Positions 41,523-49,713 of a stretch of DNA of 64,000 bases are shown in pieces. The stretch spans positions 1 to 64,000 of the forward strand of contig NZ_MCNV01000018.1 of assembly GCF_001718195.1 (NCBI RefSeq), given 5' to 3'. A model generated the notes under the pieces. The model saw only the letters and a list, made by a program, of their open reading frames with translations. It was not told the origin of the DNA and ran no database searches. Position 1 is the stretch's first letter. Each line of letters starts with the position of its first letter. This DNA comes from Paraburkholderia nodosa. Lineage in GTDB: Bacteria; Pseudomonadota; Gammaproteobacteria; Burkholderiales; Burkholderiaceae. The position numbers and the translations under genes are program-made.

Positions 41523-41543
41523 GCTTTTTTCATGGCGCGCATG
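41518..41543 (+). promoter_or_regulatory. CATG triple array, site 3
   Basis: CATG boxes start at 41518, 41531 and 41540 (N9 then N5), with TTTTCATG-N5-CATG at 41527-41543. The site overlaps the end of the aldehyde dehydrogenase gene and lies about 125 bases before the next ABC operon, the same distance as site 2 from aruI. Confidence 0.6.
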
Positions 41544-41668
41544 CAGAGATTTCGTTTGTTGCGGGTTTTTGACGCACGTAGAGTCCATTCACGCAGCACG
41601 TTCGCGTGATTTTTGGTAATGGCAGCGCGCATTGAGCAGCGCCCATACGGTTCAATCAGGAGATGACC

Positions 41669-42766
41669 ATGCAGGGGATCAAGCTGGGGAGAAGGCAGGC
41701 CATTCAGGCAATCGGCACGGCTCTGGCGGCATCGGCCTTGCCCATGCCATTCATCAGTACTGCCAGGGCACAGGAAAAGAGCTATGCGGGCAAGACCCTG
41801 CGGCTGCTCACCTGGTCCGACGACACCGGCGCAGCGGCCTTGCGCAACATCGCCGCCACGTTCAGCCAGAAGACCGGCGCGCAGGTCATTGCCGACCGCG
41901 CCGATGGCACCTCCGGCATGGTCGCGAAACTCAAGGCGGCCGGCGACCGGCCGACCTACGACGTGATCACGCTTGCCGGGGTCGGCGCCTCCGGTCTCGC
42001 CGATGCGGGCCTGCTGATGAAGCCGGATCTGAACAAGCTGCCCAACCTGAAAGACGTCGCGCCGCAATACCGCACGGGCGCCAATGGATTCGGCGTCGGC
42101 TACCTGCTGTGGTCGGACGGCCTCGTCTACAACACGTCCACCGTGAAGGCCGCCCCCTCGACGTACGAAGCCCTTTGGGATCCGAAGTATGCGGGACGCC
42201 TGTTCCTGCCGCCGCCCGAGTGGGCTGAAGCGGTCGATCTCGCGATCATCGCCGCGAAGATGGCGGGCGGTTCGCAGCAGAACATCGATCCGGGGTTCAA
42301 GAAGCTCGCCCAGTTGAAGGACCGCGTGCTGACGCTCGGCGAAAACCCGAACCAGGTCGCCGACCTGTTCCGCACCGGCTCGCTTGACATCGGCGGCATC
42401 TATGCACCGGCATTCTTCCCGGAGCAGATCCGCAAGCCCGAGTACAAGATGGCCGTGACCTACGGCATGAAAGAGGGCTTCGCAACCCAGCCGATGTTTA
42501 CGGTGATTCCGAAGTCGCATCCCGGCGATGTCGATCTCATCCATGCCTTCATCAATCATTCGCTCGATGCCGGCGTGCAGGGCCGCATGGCCGCCGACGT
42601 GCTCAACGGTCCGGTGAACTCGCGCGCGGTCATTCCCGCCGAAAGCCGCGCCTTCGTGCCGTCGCCGCAGCAGATCGCCGAGAAGGCCGTGCTCCACGAC
42701 GACAAGGCGCTCGCCGCGTTGCAGCCTGCGTGGATCAAGCGCTTCACCGAGATCTTTTCCGCGTAA
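41669..42766 (+). CDS. Polyamine/opine-type ABC transporter substrate-binding protein
   Basis: A 365-residue periplasmic binding protein of the spermidine/putrescine/Fe group (family 1-like). The N-terminus MQGIKLGRRQAIQAIGTALA has a twin-arginine-like GRRQAI signal, with cleavage near ISTARAQE. The mature domain has RLLTWSDDTGAAALRNIA and a C-terminal AALQPAWIKRFTEI. ATG 41669 is chosen because AGGAG (41658-41662) lies 6 bases before it; ATG 41663 is too close. First gene of a four-gene importer; the upstream CATG array suggests coregulation with gbuA/aruI. Ligand unknown: a guanidino compound or polyamine is a reasonable guess. Confidence 0.83.
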   Translation: MQGIKLGRRQAIQAIGTALAASALPMPFISTARAQEKSYAGKTLRLLTWSDDTGAAALRNIAATFSQKTGAQVIADRADGTSGMVAKLKAAGDRPTYDVITLAGVGASGLADAGLLMKPDLNKLPNLKDVAPQYRTGANGFGVGYLLWSDGLVYNTSTVKAAPSTYEALWDPKYAGRLFLPPPEWAEAVDLAIIAAKMAGGSQQNIDPGFKKLAQLKDRVLTLGENPNQVADLFRTGSLDIGGIYAPAFFPEQIRKPEYKMAVTYGMKEGFATQPMFTVIPKSHPGDVDLIHAFINHSLDAGVQGRMAADVLNGPVNSRAVIPAESRAFVPSPQQIAEKAVLHDDKALAALQPAWIKRFTEIFSA

Positions 42767-42771
42767 GCGCC

Positions 42772-43698
42772 ATGTCAGCCCTCTCTTCACATCGCGCGGG
42801 CACGCCGGCGCAGGCCGGCGAATCGACAGCCCAGCCCGGCACCGCAACGGCGCTGCCGCGCGTGCCGCCGTTGCTGCTGCTCGCGCCGATCCTCGCGTTT
42901 CTCGCCGTGCTGATCGCGGCGGCGCTCGCCGTGCTGCGCATGAGCTTTGGTGTGCCAGGAAACGAGTGGCATGCCTTCACGCTGCAGAATTACGTCGACC
43001 TCGGGGACGCCTACTTCCTGCGCTCGCTCTGGCTGACCTTGCGGCTGGCCTTCCAGAGCATGATCGTCGCCGTCGTGCTGGCGATTCCCGTGGCACTCGC
43101 GATGGCGCGTACACAGTCGCGCACCGCGCGGCGCCTCCTGCTGGCCGGTGTGCTGCTGCCGCTGCTGGTCAATCTGCTGCTGCAGGGCTACGGGTGGCTC
43201 GTGATGCTGGGGCCGGCGGGCCTCGTCAATCACGTGCTCATGGCCACCGGCCTGATCGGGCGTCCGGTGTTGTGGCTGTATCGCGAGAACGGCGTGCTGC
43301 TCGGACTGATTCAAACGGCGTTCCCGCTCGCCGTGCTTCCCATCTCGAGCGCGATGCGCGCGGTGTCGCGCTCGTACGAAGAGGCGGCGGCTACCCTCGG
43401 CGCAAGCCGCTGGCAGACGCTGCGCCACGTGCTGCTGCCGCTGGCGATGCCTGGCATCGTCTCGGGCGCGCTGCTCGTGTTCGCCTATAACGCAAGCGCG
43501 TTCGCGGTGCCATTGCTGCTGGGCGGACGCCGCGTGCCGATGCTCGCCGTGCTCGTGCACGATCAGGTCGCGCCGTTGCTGAACTGGCCGGCCGCGTCTG
43601 CCTCGGGTGTCGTTCTGATGGCCGCGACGCTTGCGGTGATGGCCATCTCGCAACGACTGGTGCGCGACCTGCAACGCCACGCGGAGTCCCGCTCATGA
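42772..43698 (+). CDS. PotB-type ABC transporter permease
   Basis: A 308-residue permease with six predicted helices after a 35-residue soluble tail. The EAA loop is SRSYEEAAATLGASRWQTLR (about 202-221), and LVFAYNASAFAVPLLLGGRR is typical of PotB-like proteins. It begins 5 bases after the binding-protein stop and overlaps the next permease gene (ATGA), so it is part of a single transcript. Confidence 0.85.
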   Translation: MSALSSHRAGTPAQAGESTAQPGTATALPRVPPLLLLAPILAFLAVLIAAALAVLRMSFGVPGNEWHAFTLQNYVDLGDAYFLRSLWLTLRLAFQSMIVAVVLAIPVALAMARTQSRTARRLLLAGVLLPLLVNLLLQGYGWLVMLGPAGLVNHVLMATGLIGRPVLWLYRENGVLLGLIQTAFPLAVLPISSAMRAVSRSYEEAAATLGASRWQTLRHVLLPLAMPGIVSGALLVFAYNASAFAVPLLLGGRRVPMLAVLVHDQVAPLLNWPAASASGVVLMAATLAVMAISQRLVRDLQRHAESRS

Positions 43699-44537
43699 AT
43701 GCCTTGCGTATTCCCCTGACGATGCCCGGCCGCCTCAGCCGCGTGACCGGATGGTTCGCGACGATCGTGCTCTTTCTCGCCGCGCTGCCGATTCTGACGA
43801 TGATCACGATGTCGTTCGGCAATTCGGACACGCTCGAATTTCCGCCACAGAGCTTCGGCCTGCACTGGTATCGGGCCGCATGGCACACGTTCGTGTCACC
43901 CGATGCGAGCGACGTGCTGTCCATGGGCACGGCGCTCACGACGAGCCTCATCGTCGCGGTCTCGACGATGTTCATCGCCACCGCCGTTTCCGTGCCCGCT
44001 GCCTACGCGCTCTCGCGCTACCGCTTTCGCGGCAAGGCCGTGATCGAGCAACTGGTCGCGCTGCCGCTCGTCTATCCGCTCGTGATGCTGGGGCTTTCGC
44101 TGCTGCTCGTCTTCAATGTCCTGCCGGTGGAACTGGGCATGGGGCGGCTCGTCATTGCGCACGTCATCCTGGCGCTGCCGTTCACGGTGAAGAACTGCGC
44201 GGCATCGGTTGCGTCGATCGGACCGGAGTTCGAGGAAGCCGCCTGCGTGATGGGTGCGAGCCCGCGGCGTGCGCTCGTCGACGTCGTGCTGCCGCTCATG
44301 CGTCCCGGCATTCTCGCGGGCATGCTCTTCGCATTCATCATTTCGTTTAACGAATTCACGGTGACGTTCTTCCTCTACGGCATCAACACGATGACGCTGC
44401 CTGTCTGGCTCTACAGCCGCACCGTTTCGTCGCTCGACCCAACCGTGTTTTCGTTCGCGGTCTTCATCGTGCTGATCGACTTCGCCTTGATCTGGCTGCT
44501 CGAAAAGCTCGTCGGCGACGAAGGCGTGGCGCTCTGA
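43695..44537 (+). CDS. PotC-type ABC transporter permease
   Basis: A 280-residue permease with six predicted helices. The EAA loop is GPEFEEAACVMGASPRRALV (about 176-195), followed by FAFIISFNEFTVTFFLYG, typical of PotC. It forms the heterodimeric channel with the preceding permease. Translationally coupled to it through ATGA. Confidence 0.86.
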   Translation: MNALRIPLTMPGRLSRVTGWFATIVLFLAALPILTMITMSFGNSDTLEFPPQSFGLHWYRAAWHTFVSPDASDVLSMGTALTTSLIVAVSTMFIATAVSVPAAYALSRYRFRGKAVIEQLVALPLVYPLVMLGLSLLLVFNVLPVELGMGRLVIAHVILALPFTVKNCAASVASIGPEFEEAACVMGASPRRALVDVVLPLMRPGILAGMLFAFIISFNEFTVTFFLYGINTMTLPVWLYSRTVSSLDPTVFSFAVFIVLIDFALIWLLEKLVGDEGVAL

Positions 44538-44578
44538 TCGCCGCCCCTCACGCGGTCCCCGGGCACAAAGGAACTCTC

Positions 44579-45652
44579 ATGACTCATCTGTCTTTGCAGG
44601 CCATCACCAAGCGCTTTCACAACGCGTTCGCGGTCGACCACGTCGATCTCAACGTTCCGGACGGCAAGCTGGTGTGTTTTCTCGGGCCTTCGGGCTGCGG
44701 CAAGACAACCCTGCTGCGTATCATCGCGGGCCTGGAGACGCCGACTTCCGGATCGGTGATATTCGCGGGGCGCGACCTCACGCAGGTGCCGGCCAACCGG
44801 CGCGACTTCGGCATGGTGTTTCAGTCGCTCGCGCTGTTCCCGCATATGACCGTTGCCGCCAATGTCGCCTATCCGCTGCGTTTGCGTGGCGTCGACACGC
44901 GCGCACAAGCGAAGCGCGTGGCCGAACTGCTCGACCTGATCCAGCTTCCGCACATGGCGAACCGGCCCGTTACGCAGCTTTCCGGCGGGCAGCGCCAGCG
45001 CGTGGCGATTGCGCGTGCGATTGCCTCGTCGCCGAAACTGCTGCTGCTCGACGAGCCGCTTTCGGCGCTCGATGCGAAGCTGCGTGAAGCGATGCAGGTC
45101 GAGATTCGCCTGCTGCAACAGCGGCTTGGCATCACGACGATCATGGTCACGCATGACCAGCGCGAAGCGATGACGATGGCCGACGAGATCGTCGTGATGC
45201 AGAAAGGGCGCATCGCCCAGGTCGGCAGGCCGCTCGACATCTACCGCGATCCCGTGAATGAATTCGTGGCGGACTTCATCGGCCTCGGCAACATCTTGCC
45301 CGTGACGCTCGAAGCCGACGCCGGCATCGCGCTGCCGGGCGGCCAGCGGATCGCCGTCAATGCCGCGATGCGCGCGCCGGAGCGCTCGGGCGACATCCGC
45401 CTGCTGATTCGTCCGGAAGACGTGTGTGTGCGGCCGATGACTGCGAATCCCGGTCCGAACGTCGTGGCCGGCAAGGTGACGTTTGTTCGCGACGTGGGCG
45501 CGCAGATCGAAGCGACGATCGATTGCGACGGCTTCACGCTCACTGCCGCTACCACCCCCCGCGAGACGCCGGACCTCGAAGTGGGGCGACCCGTGCTCGC
45601 CGAGATGCCGGCCCACGCGTGCAGGCTGATTCCGGCGCATACCGCCCACTAA
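44579..45652 (+). CDS. PotA-type ABC transporter ATPase
   Basis: A 357-residue ATPase. Walker A is GPSGCGKTT (about 38-46), signature LSGGQRQRVAIARA (about 135-148), Walker B LLLLDEPLSALDAK, then VTHDQREAM. The C-terminal third is a TOBE domain (RLLIRPEDVCVRP). It energises the importer encoded at 41669-44537. The last gene of this operon. Confidence 0.88.
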   Translation: MTHLSLQAITKRFHNAFAVDHVDLNVPDGKLVCFLGPSGCGKTTLLRIIAGLETPTSGSVIFAGRDLTQVPANRRDFGMVFQSLALFPHMTVAANVAYPLRLRGVDTRAQAKRVAELLDLIQLPHMANRPVTQLSGGQRQRVAIARAIASSPKLLLLDEPLSALDAKLREAMQVEIRLLQQRLGITTIMVTHDQREAMTMADEIVVMQKGRIAQVGRPLDIYRDPVNEFVADFIGLGNILPVTLEADAGIALPGGQRIAVNAAMRAPERSGDIRLLIRPEDVCVRPMTANPGPNVVAGKVTFVRDVGAQIEATIDCDGFTLTAATTPRETPDLEVGRPVLAEMPAHACRLIPAHTAH

Positions 45653-45709
45653 AAATTCGCGTTGAAGTTTTTTTACCCCCAAAGAAGCAGTTGGAAGGAG
45701 ATATCCGTC

Positions 45710-46534
45710 ATGAACACCACTCACGTCACCACGAACCCCATGCAGCGCCTCGCGGCTCGCACCATCGCAGCCTTCGTGCTTGCCGGCATGGCCGGCCTCA
45801 GCGCGTTCGCGCCGCTCGCGCATGCGGACGCGCTCGACACGATTGCGAAATCGGGCGTCGTGCGTGTCGGCGTATTCGAGGACTATCCGCCGTTTGGATC
45901 GATCGGACCCGACATGAAGCCGCAGGGCTACGACATCGACGTGGCCAATCTGATCGGCAAGGCCCTGAATGCGAAGGTCGAACTCGTGCAAGTGACGGGC
46001 GACAACCGCATGGCCTATCTGGCGGATCACAAGGCGGACATACTGCTTTCAGTTGGCCAGACGCCCGAGCGCGCGAAGGTCATCGACTTCTCGCAGCCGT
46101 ATGCGCCGTACTATCTCGCGGTATTCGGGCCGAAATCGCTGGCGGTGAAGAATGCCGGCGATCTGGCCGGCAAGACGGTCGCCGTCGCGCGCGGCACGCT
46201 CGAAGATCTGAGCGTGTCCAAGGTGGCGCCGCCTTCCGCGGTCATCAAGCGCTTTGACGACCCGAACGGCGCGATTTCCGCATTCCTCTCCGGTCAGGCC
46301 CAACTGCTCGTGGTTGGCAATGACGTTGGCGCGACCATCATGGCCCGTCATCCCGCCAGCGATCCGGAGCAGAAGTTCTCCTTGTTCAGCTCGCCAGATC
46401 ACGTGGGCCTGAACAAGAACGAGCCGCGCCTGAAGCAGAAGGTCGACGACGCGATCGCGGCCGCAAAGAAGGACGGCTCGATGAACGCCATCTCGCTCAA
46501 GTGGCTGCGTGCTCCGCTGCCGGCCAGTCTTTGA
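45710..46534 (+). CDS. Amino-acid ABC transporter substrate-binding protein (family 3)
   Basis: A 274-residue periplasmic binding protein. The signal peptide ends near APLAHADA, and the mature part begins LDTIAKSGVVRVGVFEDYPP, then QGYDIDVANLIGKAL and SVGQTPERAKVIDFSQPY, as in glutamate/cystine-type binding proteins. AAGGAG (45695-45700) lies 9 bases before ATG 45710. First gene of a complete second importer (binding protein, two permeases, ATPase). Confidence 0.87.
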   Translation: MNTTHVTTNPMQRLAARTIAAFVLAGMAGLSAFAPLAHADALDTIAKSGVVRVGVFEDYPPFGSIGPDMKPQGYDIDVANLIGKALNAKVELVQVTGDNRMAYLADHKADILLSVGQTPERAKVIDFSQPYAPYYLAVFGPKSLAVKNAGDLAGKTVAVARGTLEDLSVSKVAPPSAVIKRFDDPNGAISAFLSGQAQLLVVGNDVGATIMARHPASDPEQKFSLFSSPDHVGLNKNEPRLKQKVDDAIAAAKKDGSMNAISLKWLRAPLPASL

Positions 46535-46577
46535 TGCGCTCCGGCTCCCGCTTACCTGAACGACAGACGGCGCAGCG

Positions 46578-47336
46578 ATGACTTACACATTCGACTTTAG
46601 TGACTTCGGTCTCTACGCGGGCATGCTCGCGCGCGGCGTGGAAGTGACGCTAGGCCTGACGGCGGTCTCGACCGTGCTGGGCGGCCTGCTCGGCATTGCG
46701 GGCGCGAGCCTTGCCGTCGCGGGCCCGAGGTGGGTGCGCGCGCTGGTTGCGTCCTACGTCGAGCTGATTCGCAATACGCCTTTTCTCGTGCAGCTCTTCT
46801 TTGTGTTTTTCGGGCTGCCGGGTCTGGGCGTGCAGATCAACGAGATGCAGGCGGCGGTTTTGGCGATGACCGTCAATCTGGGGGCCTACGCGACCGAGAT
46901 CGTGCGCGCCGGCATCGACTCGGTCCCTCGCGGCCAGCGCCAGGCGGCCATGGCGCTCGGGTTGCAGGGGCGGCAGGTTTTCCGCCATGTCGTTCTGCCC
47001 CAGGCGCTCGCCAACGTCTTTCCGGCGCTGCTGGGCCAGGTGCTGATCGTGATGCTCGGTTCGGCCGTCGTCTCGCAGATTTCCGTGCCCGACCTGACGT
47101 ACGCAGCCAACTTCATCCAGTCGCGCAACTTCCGCTCGTTCGAGAGCTACGTGATCGTCACGGTGATCTACCTTCTGCTGTCGATCGTCCTGCGGTTGCT
47201 CATCAACCGGCTCGGCAAGGGCCTCTTCGCCGGACGCACGGCACGCGGCGCCGGCGCCTCACGCACAACCCTGCGCGCGTGGTTTTCCGGTCGCGTCCGC
47301 ATGGCTGCATCCGGCCTTTCGAAGGAGCGTTCGTAA
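46578..47336 (+). CDS. Amino-acid ABC transporter permease (GltJ/HisQ-like)
   Basis: A 252-residue permease with about five helices. It carries VELIRNTPFLVQLFFVFFGL (about 61-80) and the EAA loop SVPRGQRQAAMALGLQGRQ (about 115-133). The following permease gene starts at the last base of its stop codon (TAATG), so the two are coupled. Confidence 0.87.
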   Translation: MTYTFDFSDFGLYAGMLARGVEVTLGLTAVSTVLGGLLGIAGASLAVAGPRWVRALVASYVELIRNTPFLVQLFFVFFGLPGLGVQINEMQAAVLAMTVNLGAYATEIVRAGIDSVPRGQRQAAMALGLQGRQVFRHVVLPQALANVFPALLGQVLIVMLGSAVVSQISVPDLTYAANFIQSRNFRSFESYVIVTVIYLLLSIVLRLLINRLGKGLFAGRTARGAGASRTTLRAWFSGRVRMAASGLSKERS

Positions 47337-47992
47337 TGGTCGAGTTCACGCTCTGGGATATCGCGCGCAATCTGCTGCTGGCCGCGCGCTGGACCGTTCT
47401 GCTTTCGCTTTGCGCGTTCGTTGGAGGCGGCATCGCGGGCCTCGTGCTGCTGGCGATGCGCGTGTCGCCGTTGGCCTGGTTGCGTCGCATCGCCGTGCTG
47501 TACGTCGAACTGTTCCAGGGCACGCCACTGCTGATGCAGCTCTTTCTCGCGTTCTTCGGGCTGCCGCTCGTGGGAATCGAAGTGTCGCCGTGGCTCGCCG
47601 CAACGGTGACGCTCACGCTCTACACGAGCGCCTACCTGGCCGACATCTGGCGCGGCTGCGTCGAAGCCGTGCCACGAGGGCAGTGGAGCGCCGCGGCCAG
47701 CCTCGGCATGACATGGCCTCAGCAACTGCGTTACGTCGTCTGGCCGCAGGCATGGAAGATCGCCGTGCCGCCCACGGTCGGCTTTCTCGTGCAGGTGGTG
47801 AAGAGTACGGCGCTCACCTCGATCATCGGCCTGACCGAGCTGACCAAGACCGGGACCATGATCACGAACGCCGTGTTTCGTCCGTTCCCGATCTACGCGA
47901 TGGTCGCGCTGCTGTACTTCGCGATGTGCTTTCCGCTCACGTGGTACGCACGTGTGCTCGAAGGCCGCCACCAGCGTGCCCGTCACCGCTGA
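47336..47992 (+). CDS. Amino-acid ABC transporter permease (GltK/HisM-like)
   Basis: A 218-residue permease, partner of the preceding one. Marks are VELFQGTPLLMQLFLAFFGL (about 61-80), the EAA loop AVPRGQWSAAASLGMTWPQ and QVVKSTALTSIIGLTEL. ATG 47336 has GAAGGAG about 9 bases upstream. Confidence 0.87.
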   Translation: MVEFTLWDIARNLLLAARWTVLLSLCAFVGGGIAGLVLLAMRVSPLAWLRRIAVLYVELFQGTPLLMQLFLAFFGLPLVGIEVSPWLAATVTLTLYTSAYLADIWRGCVEAVPRGQWSAAASLGMTWPQQLRYVVWPQAWKIAVPPTVGFLVQVVKSTALTSIIGLTELTKTGTMITNAVFRPFPIYAMVALLYFAMCFPLTWYARVLEGRHQRARHR

Positions 47993-48031
47993 ACGCATGA
48001 ACTTCAACGCTTTTCAGAAGCAGGTTTCCAC

Positions 48032-48757
48032 ATGATTACCATTAGCAACGTATCGAAGTGGTACGGTCAGTTCCAGGTGCTCACTGACTGCACGACGGAA
48101 GTGAAAAAAGGTGAAGTCGTCGTGGTATGCGGGCCGTCGGGCTCGGGAAAATCGACGCTCATCAAGACGGTCAACGGCCTCGAACCGTTTCAGAACGGCG
48201 AGATCAGGATCAACGGCGAGTCGGTCGGCGACAGGAAGACCAATCTGTCGAAGCTGCGCTCGAAAGTGGGCATGGTTTTTCAGCATTTCGAACTCTTCCC
48301 GCATATGTCGATTACCGAAAACCTCACGCTCGCACAGGTGAAGGTGCTTGGCCGGCACAAGGAAGAGGCCGCGCAAAAGGCCCTGGGGCTGCTGCATCGC
48401 GTGGGCTTGCGCGCTCACGCGGACAAGTTTCCTGCCCAGCTCTCCGGCGGTCAGCAGCAGCGTGTCGCAATCGCCCGCGCGTTGTCGATGGACCCGATTG
48501 CGATGCTGTTCGACGAGCCAACCTCGGCACTCGATCCGGAGATGATCAACGAGGTGCTGGACGTGATGGTCGAACTCGCCCAGGAAGGCATGACGATGAT
48601 GTGCGTCACGCACGAGATGGGCTTCGCGAAGAAGGTGGCGAATCGCGTGATCTTCATGGACCAGGGGTGTATCGTCGAAGACGATCTCAAGGAGGCGTTC
48701 TTTGCGCAGCCGAAGTCCAGTCGCGCGAAGGACTTCCTTTCAAAGATCCTTCACTAG
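48032..48757 (+). CDS. Amino-acid ABC transporter ATPase (GltL/GlnQ-like)
   Basis: A 241-residue ATPase. Walker A is GPSGSGKST (about 34-42), signature LSGGQQQRVAIARAL (about 135-149), Walker B AMLFDEPTSALDPE, and VTHEMGFAKKVANRVIFMD, typical of the polar amino-acid class. It completes the importer encoded at 45710-47992. The LysR gene follows after 34 bases. Confidence 0.9.
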   Translation: MITISNVSKWYGQFQVLTDCTTEVKKGEVVVVCGPSGSGKSTLIKTVNGLEPFQNGEIRINGESVGDRKTNLSKLRSKVGMVFQHFELFPHMSITENLTLAQVKVLGRHKEEAAQKALGLLHRVGLRAHADKFPAQLSGGQQQRVAIARALSMDPIAMLFDEPTSALDPEMINEVLDVMVELAQEGMTMMCVTHEMGFAKKVANRVIFMDQGCIVEDDLKEAFFAQPKSSRAKDFLSKILH

Positions 48758-48791
48758 CCTGCTTCCGTCAAACCGGAAACGCGAATCCCCC

Positions 48792-49688
48792 ATGCGACGC
48801 CTTCCTCCACTCAACGCACTGCAGGTATTCGAAGTGGTCGCGCGCCACCGCAGCTTCACGTGTGCTGCAGAACACCTGTGTCTCACGCAGGGCGCGGTGA
48901 GCCGACAGATCCTCTCGCTGGAGGACTACTACAAGTTTTCGCTTTTCATCAGAGGAAAGAAGGGGCTCACGCTGACGACCGAAGGCGAGATGCTGCTGCC
49001 CGTCGTGAGGGAGGGCCTCGCGCGCATCGAGGAGACGTCGGCGCGCTTGACGCGGCAACGCACCGATCTCGCCATGAAGGTGCCGACCTGCATCATGCGC
49101 TGGATGTTGCCAAGAATCATGCGGTTTCAGGGCGAGCACCCAGACTTGCTGGTGCAGATTACGGCAACCTGGCAGCATGACGTCGACTTCCAGGCCGAGC
49201 CGTTCGACGCCGCGATCATCTACGGTTCGTCCCCAGGCGCCGATGTTCACGCGGTGCCGCTCTTCGACGAGCAGATCACGCCGGTATGCGCGCCGGAACT
49301 GCTGAACAGCAAGCCGCTCGCACAGTTCGACGATCTCTCGCAATTTACGCTGCTGCATCCGACGCGAGACCATCGTGACTGGAGACAGTGGCTCGATCAG
49401 GTTGGCGCGACCCAGGTGGACGCAAACATGGGTCCGAGTTTCGAAACGCTCGATCTGGCCACGAACGCGGCCATGCAAGGCTTCGGCATTGCGATCGGCG
49501 ACCGCACGCTGGTCGACGACGACCTCGTGGCGAAGCGGCTTGTCATGCCGTTCGACACGGTGATCGAAACGGGCGCGCGCTATTACTTTGTCTATCCCGA
49601 GTGCGTGGCACATCAGCCGAAGGTGAAGCTCTTCAGCGAGTGGATGGCACGCAATCACCAACGACAACCGGCGATTGCGCCGGTATAG
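48792..49688 (+). CDS. LysR-type regulator (GcvA-like)
   Basis: A 298-residue LysR regulator. The helix-turn-helix region reads LNALQVFEVVARHRSFTCAA, then LCLTQGAVSRQILSLE (residues 7-42), and the remainder is the effector-binding domain, with PTCIMRWMLPRIMRFQGEHP. The GcvA subgroup is suggested by these stretches. It is co-directional with, and just after, the amino-acid importer genes, so it may be expressed with them rather than from its own divergent promoter, which is unusual for LysR genes. Confidence 0.87.
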   Translation: MRRLPPLNALQVFEVVARHRSFTCAAEHLCLTQGAVSRQILSLEDYYKFSLFIRGKKGLTLTTEGEMLLPVVREGLARIEETSARLTRQRTDLAMKVPTCIMRWMLPRIMRFQGEHPDLLVQITATWQHDVDFQAEPFDAAIIYGSSPGADVHAVPLFDEQITPVCAPELLNSKPLAQFDDLSQFTLLHPTRDHRDWRQWLDQVGATQVDANMGPSFETLDLATNAAMQGFGIAIGDRTLVDDDLVAKRLVMPFDTVIETGARYYFVYPECVAHQPKVKLFSEWMARNHQRQPAIAPV

Positions 49689-49713
49689 CAACCGCCAGGC
49701 GAGCGGCGCCCCC

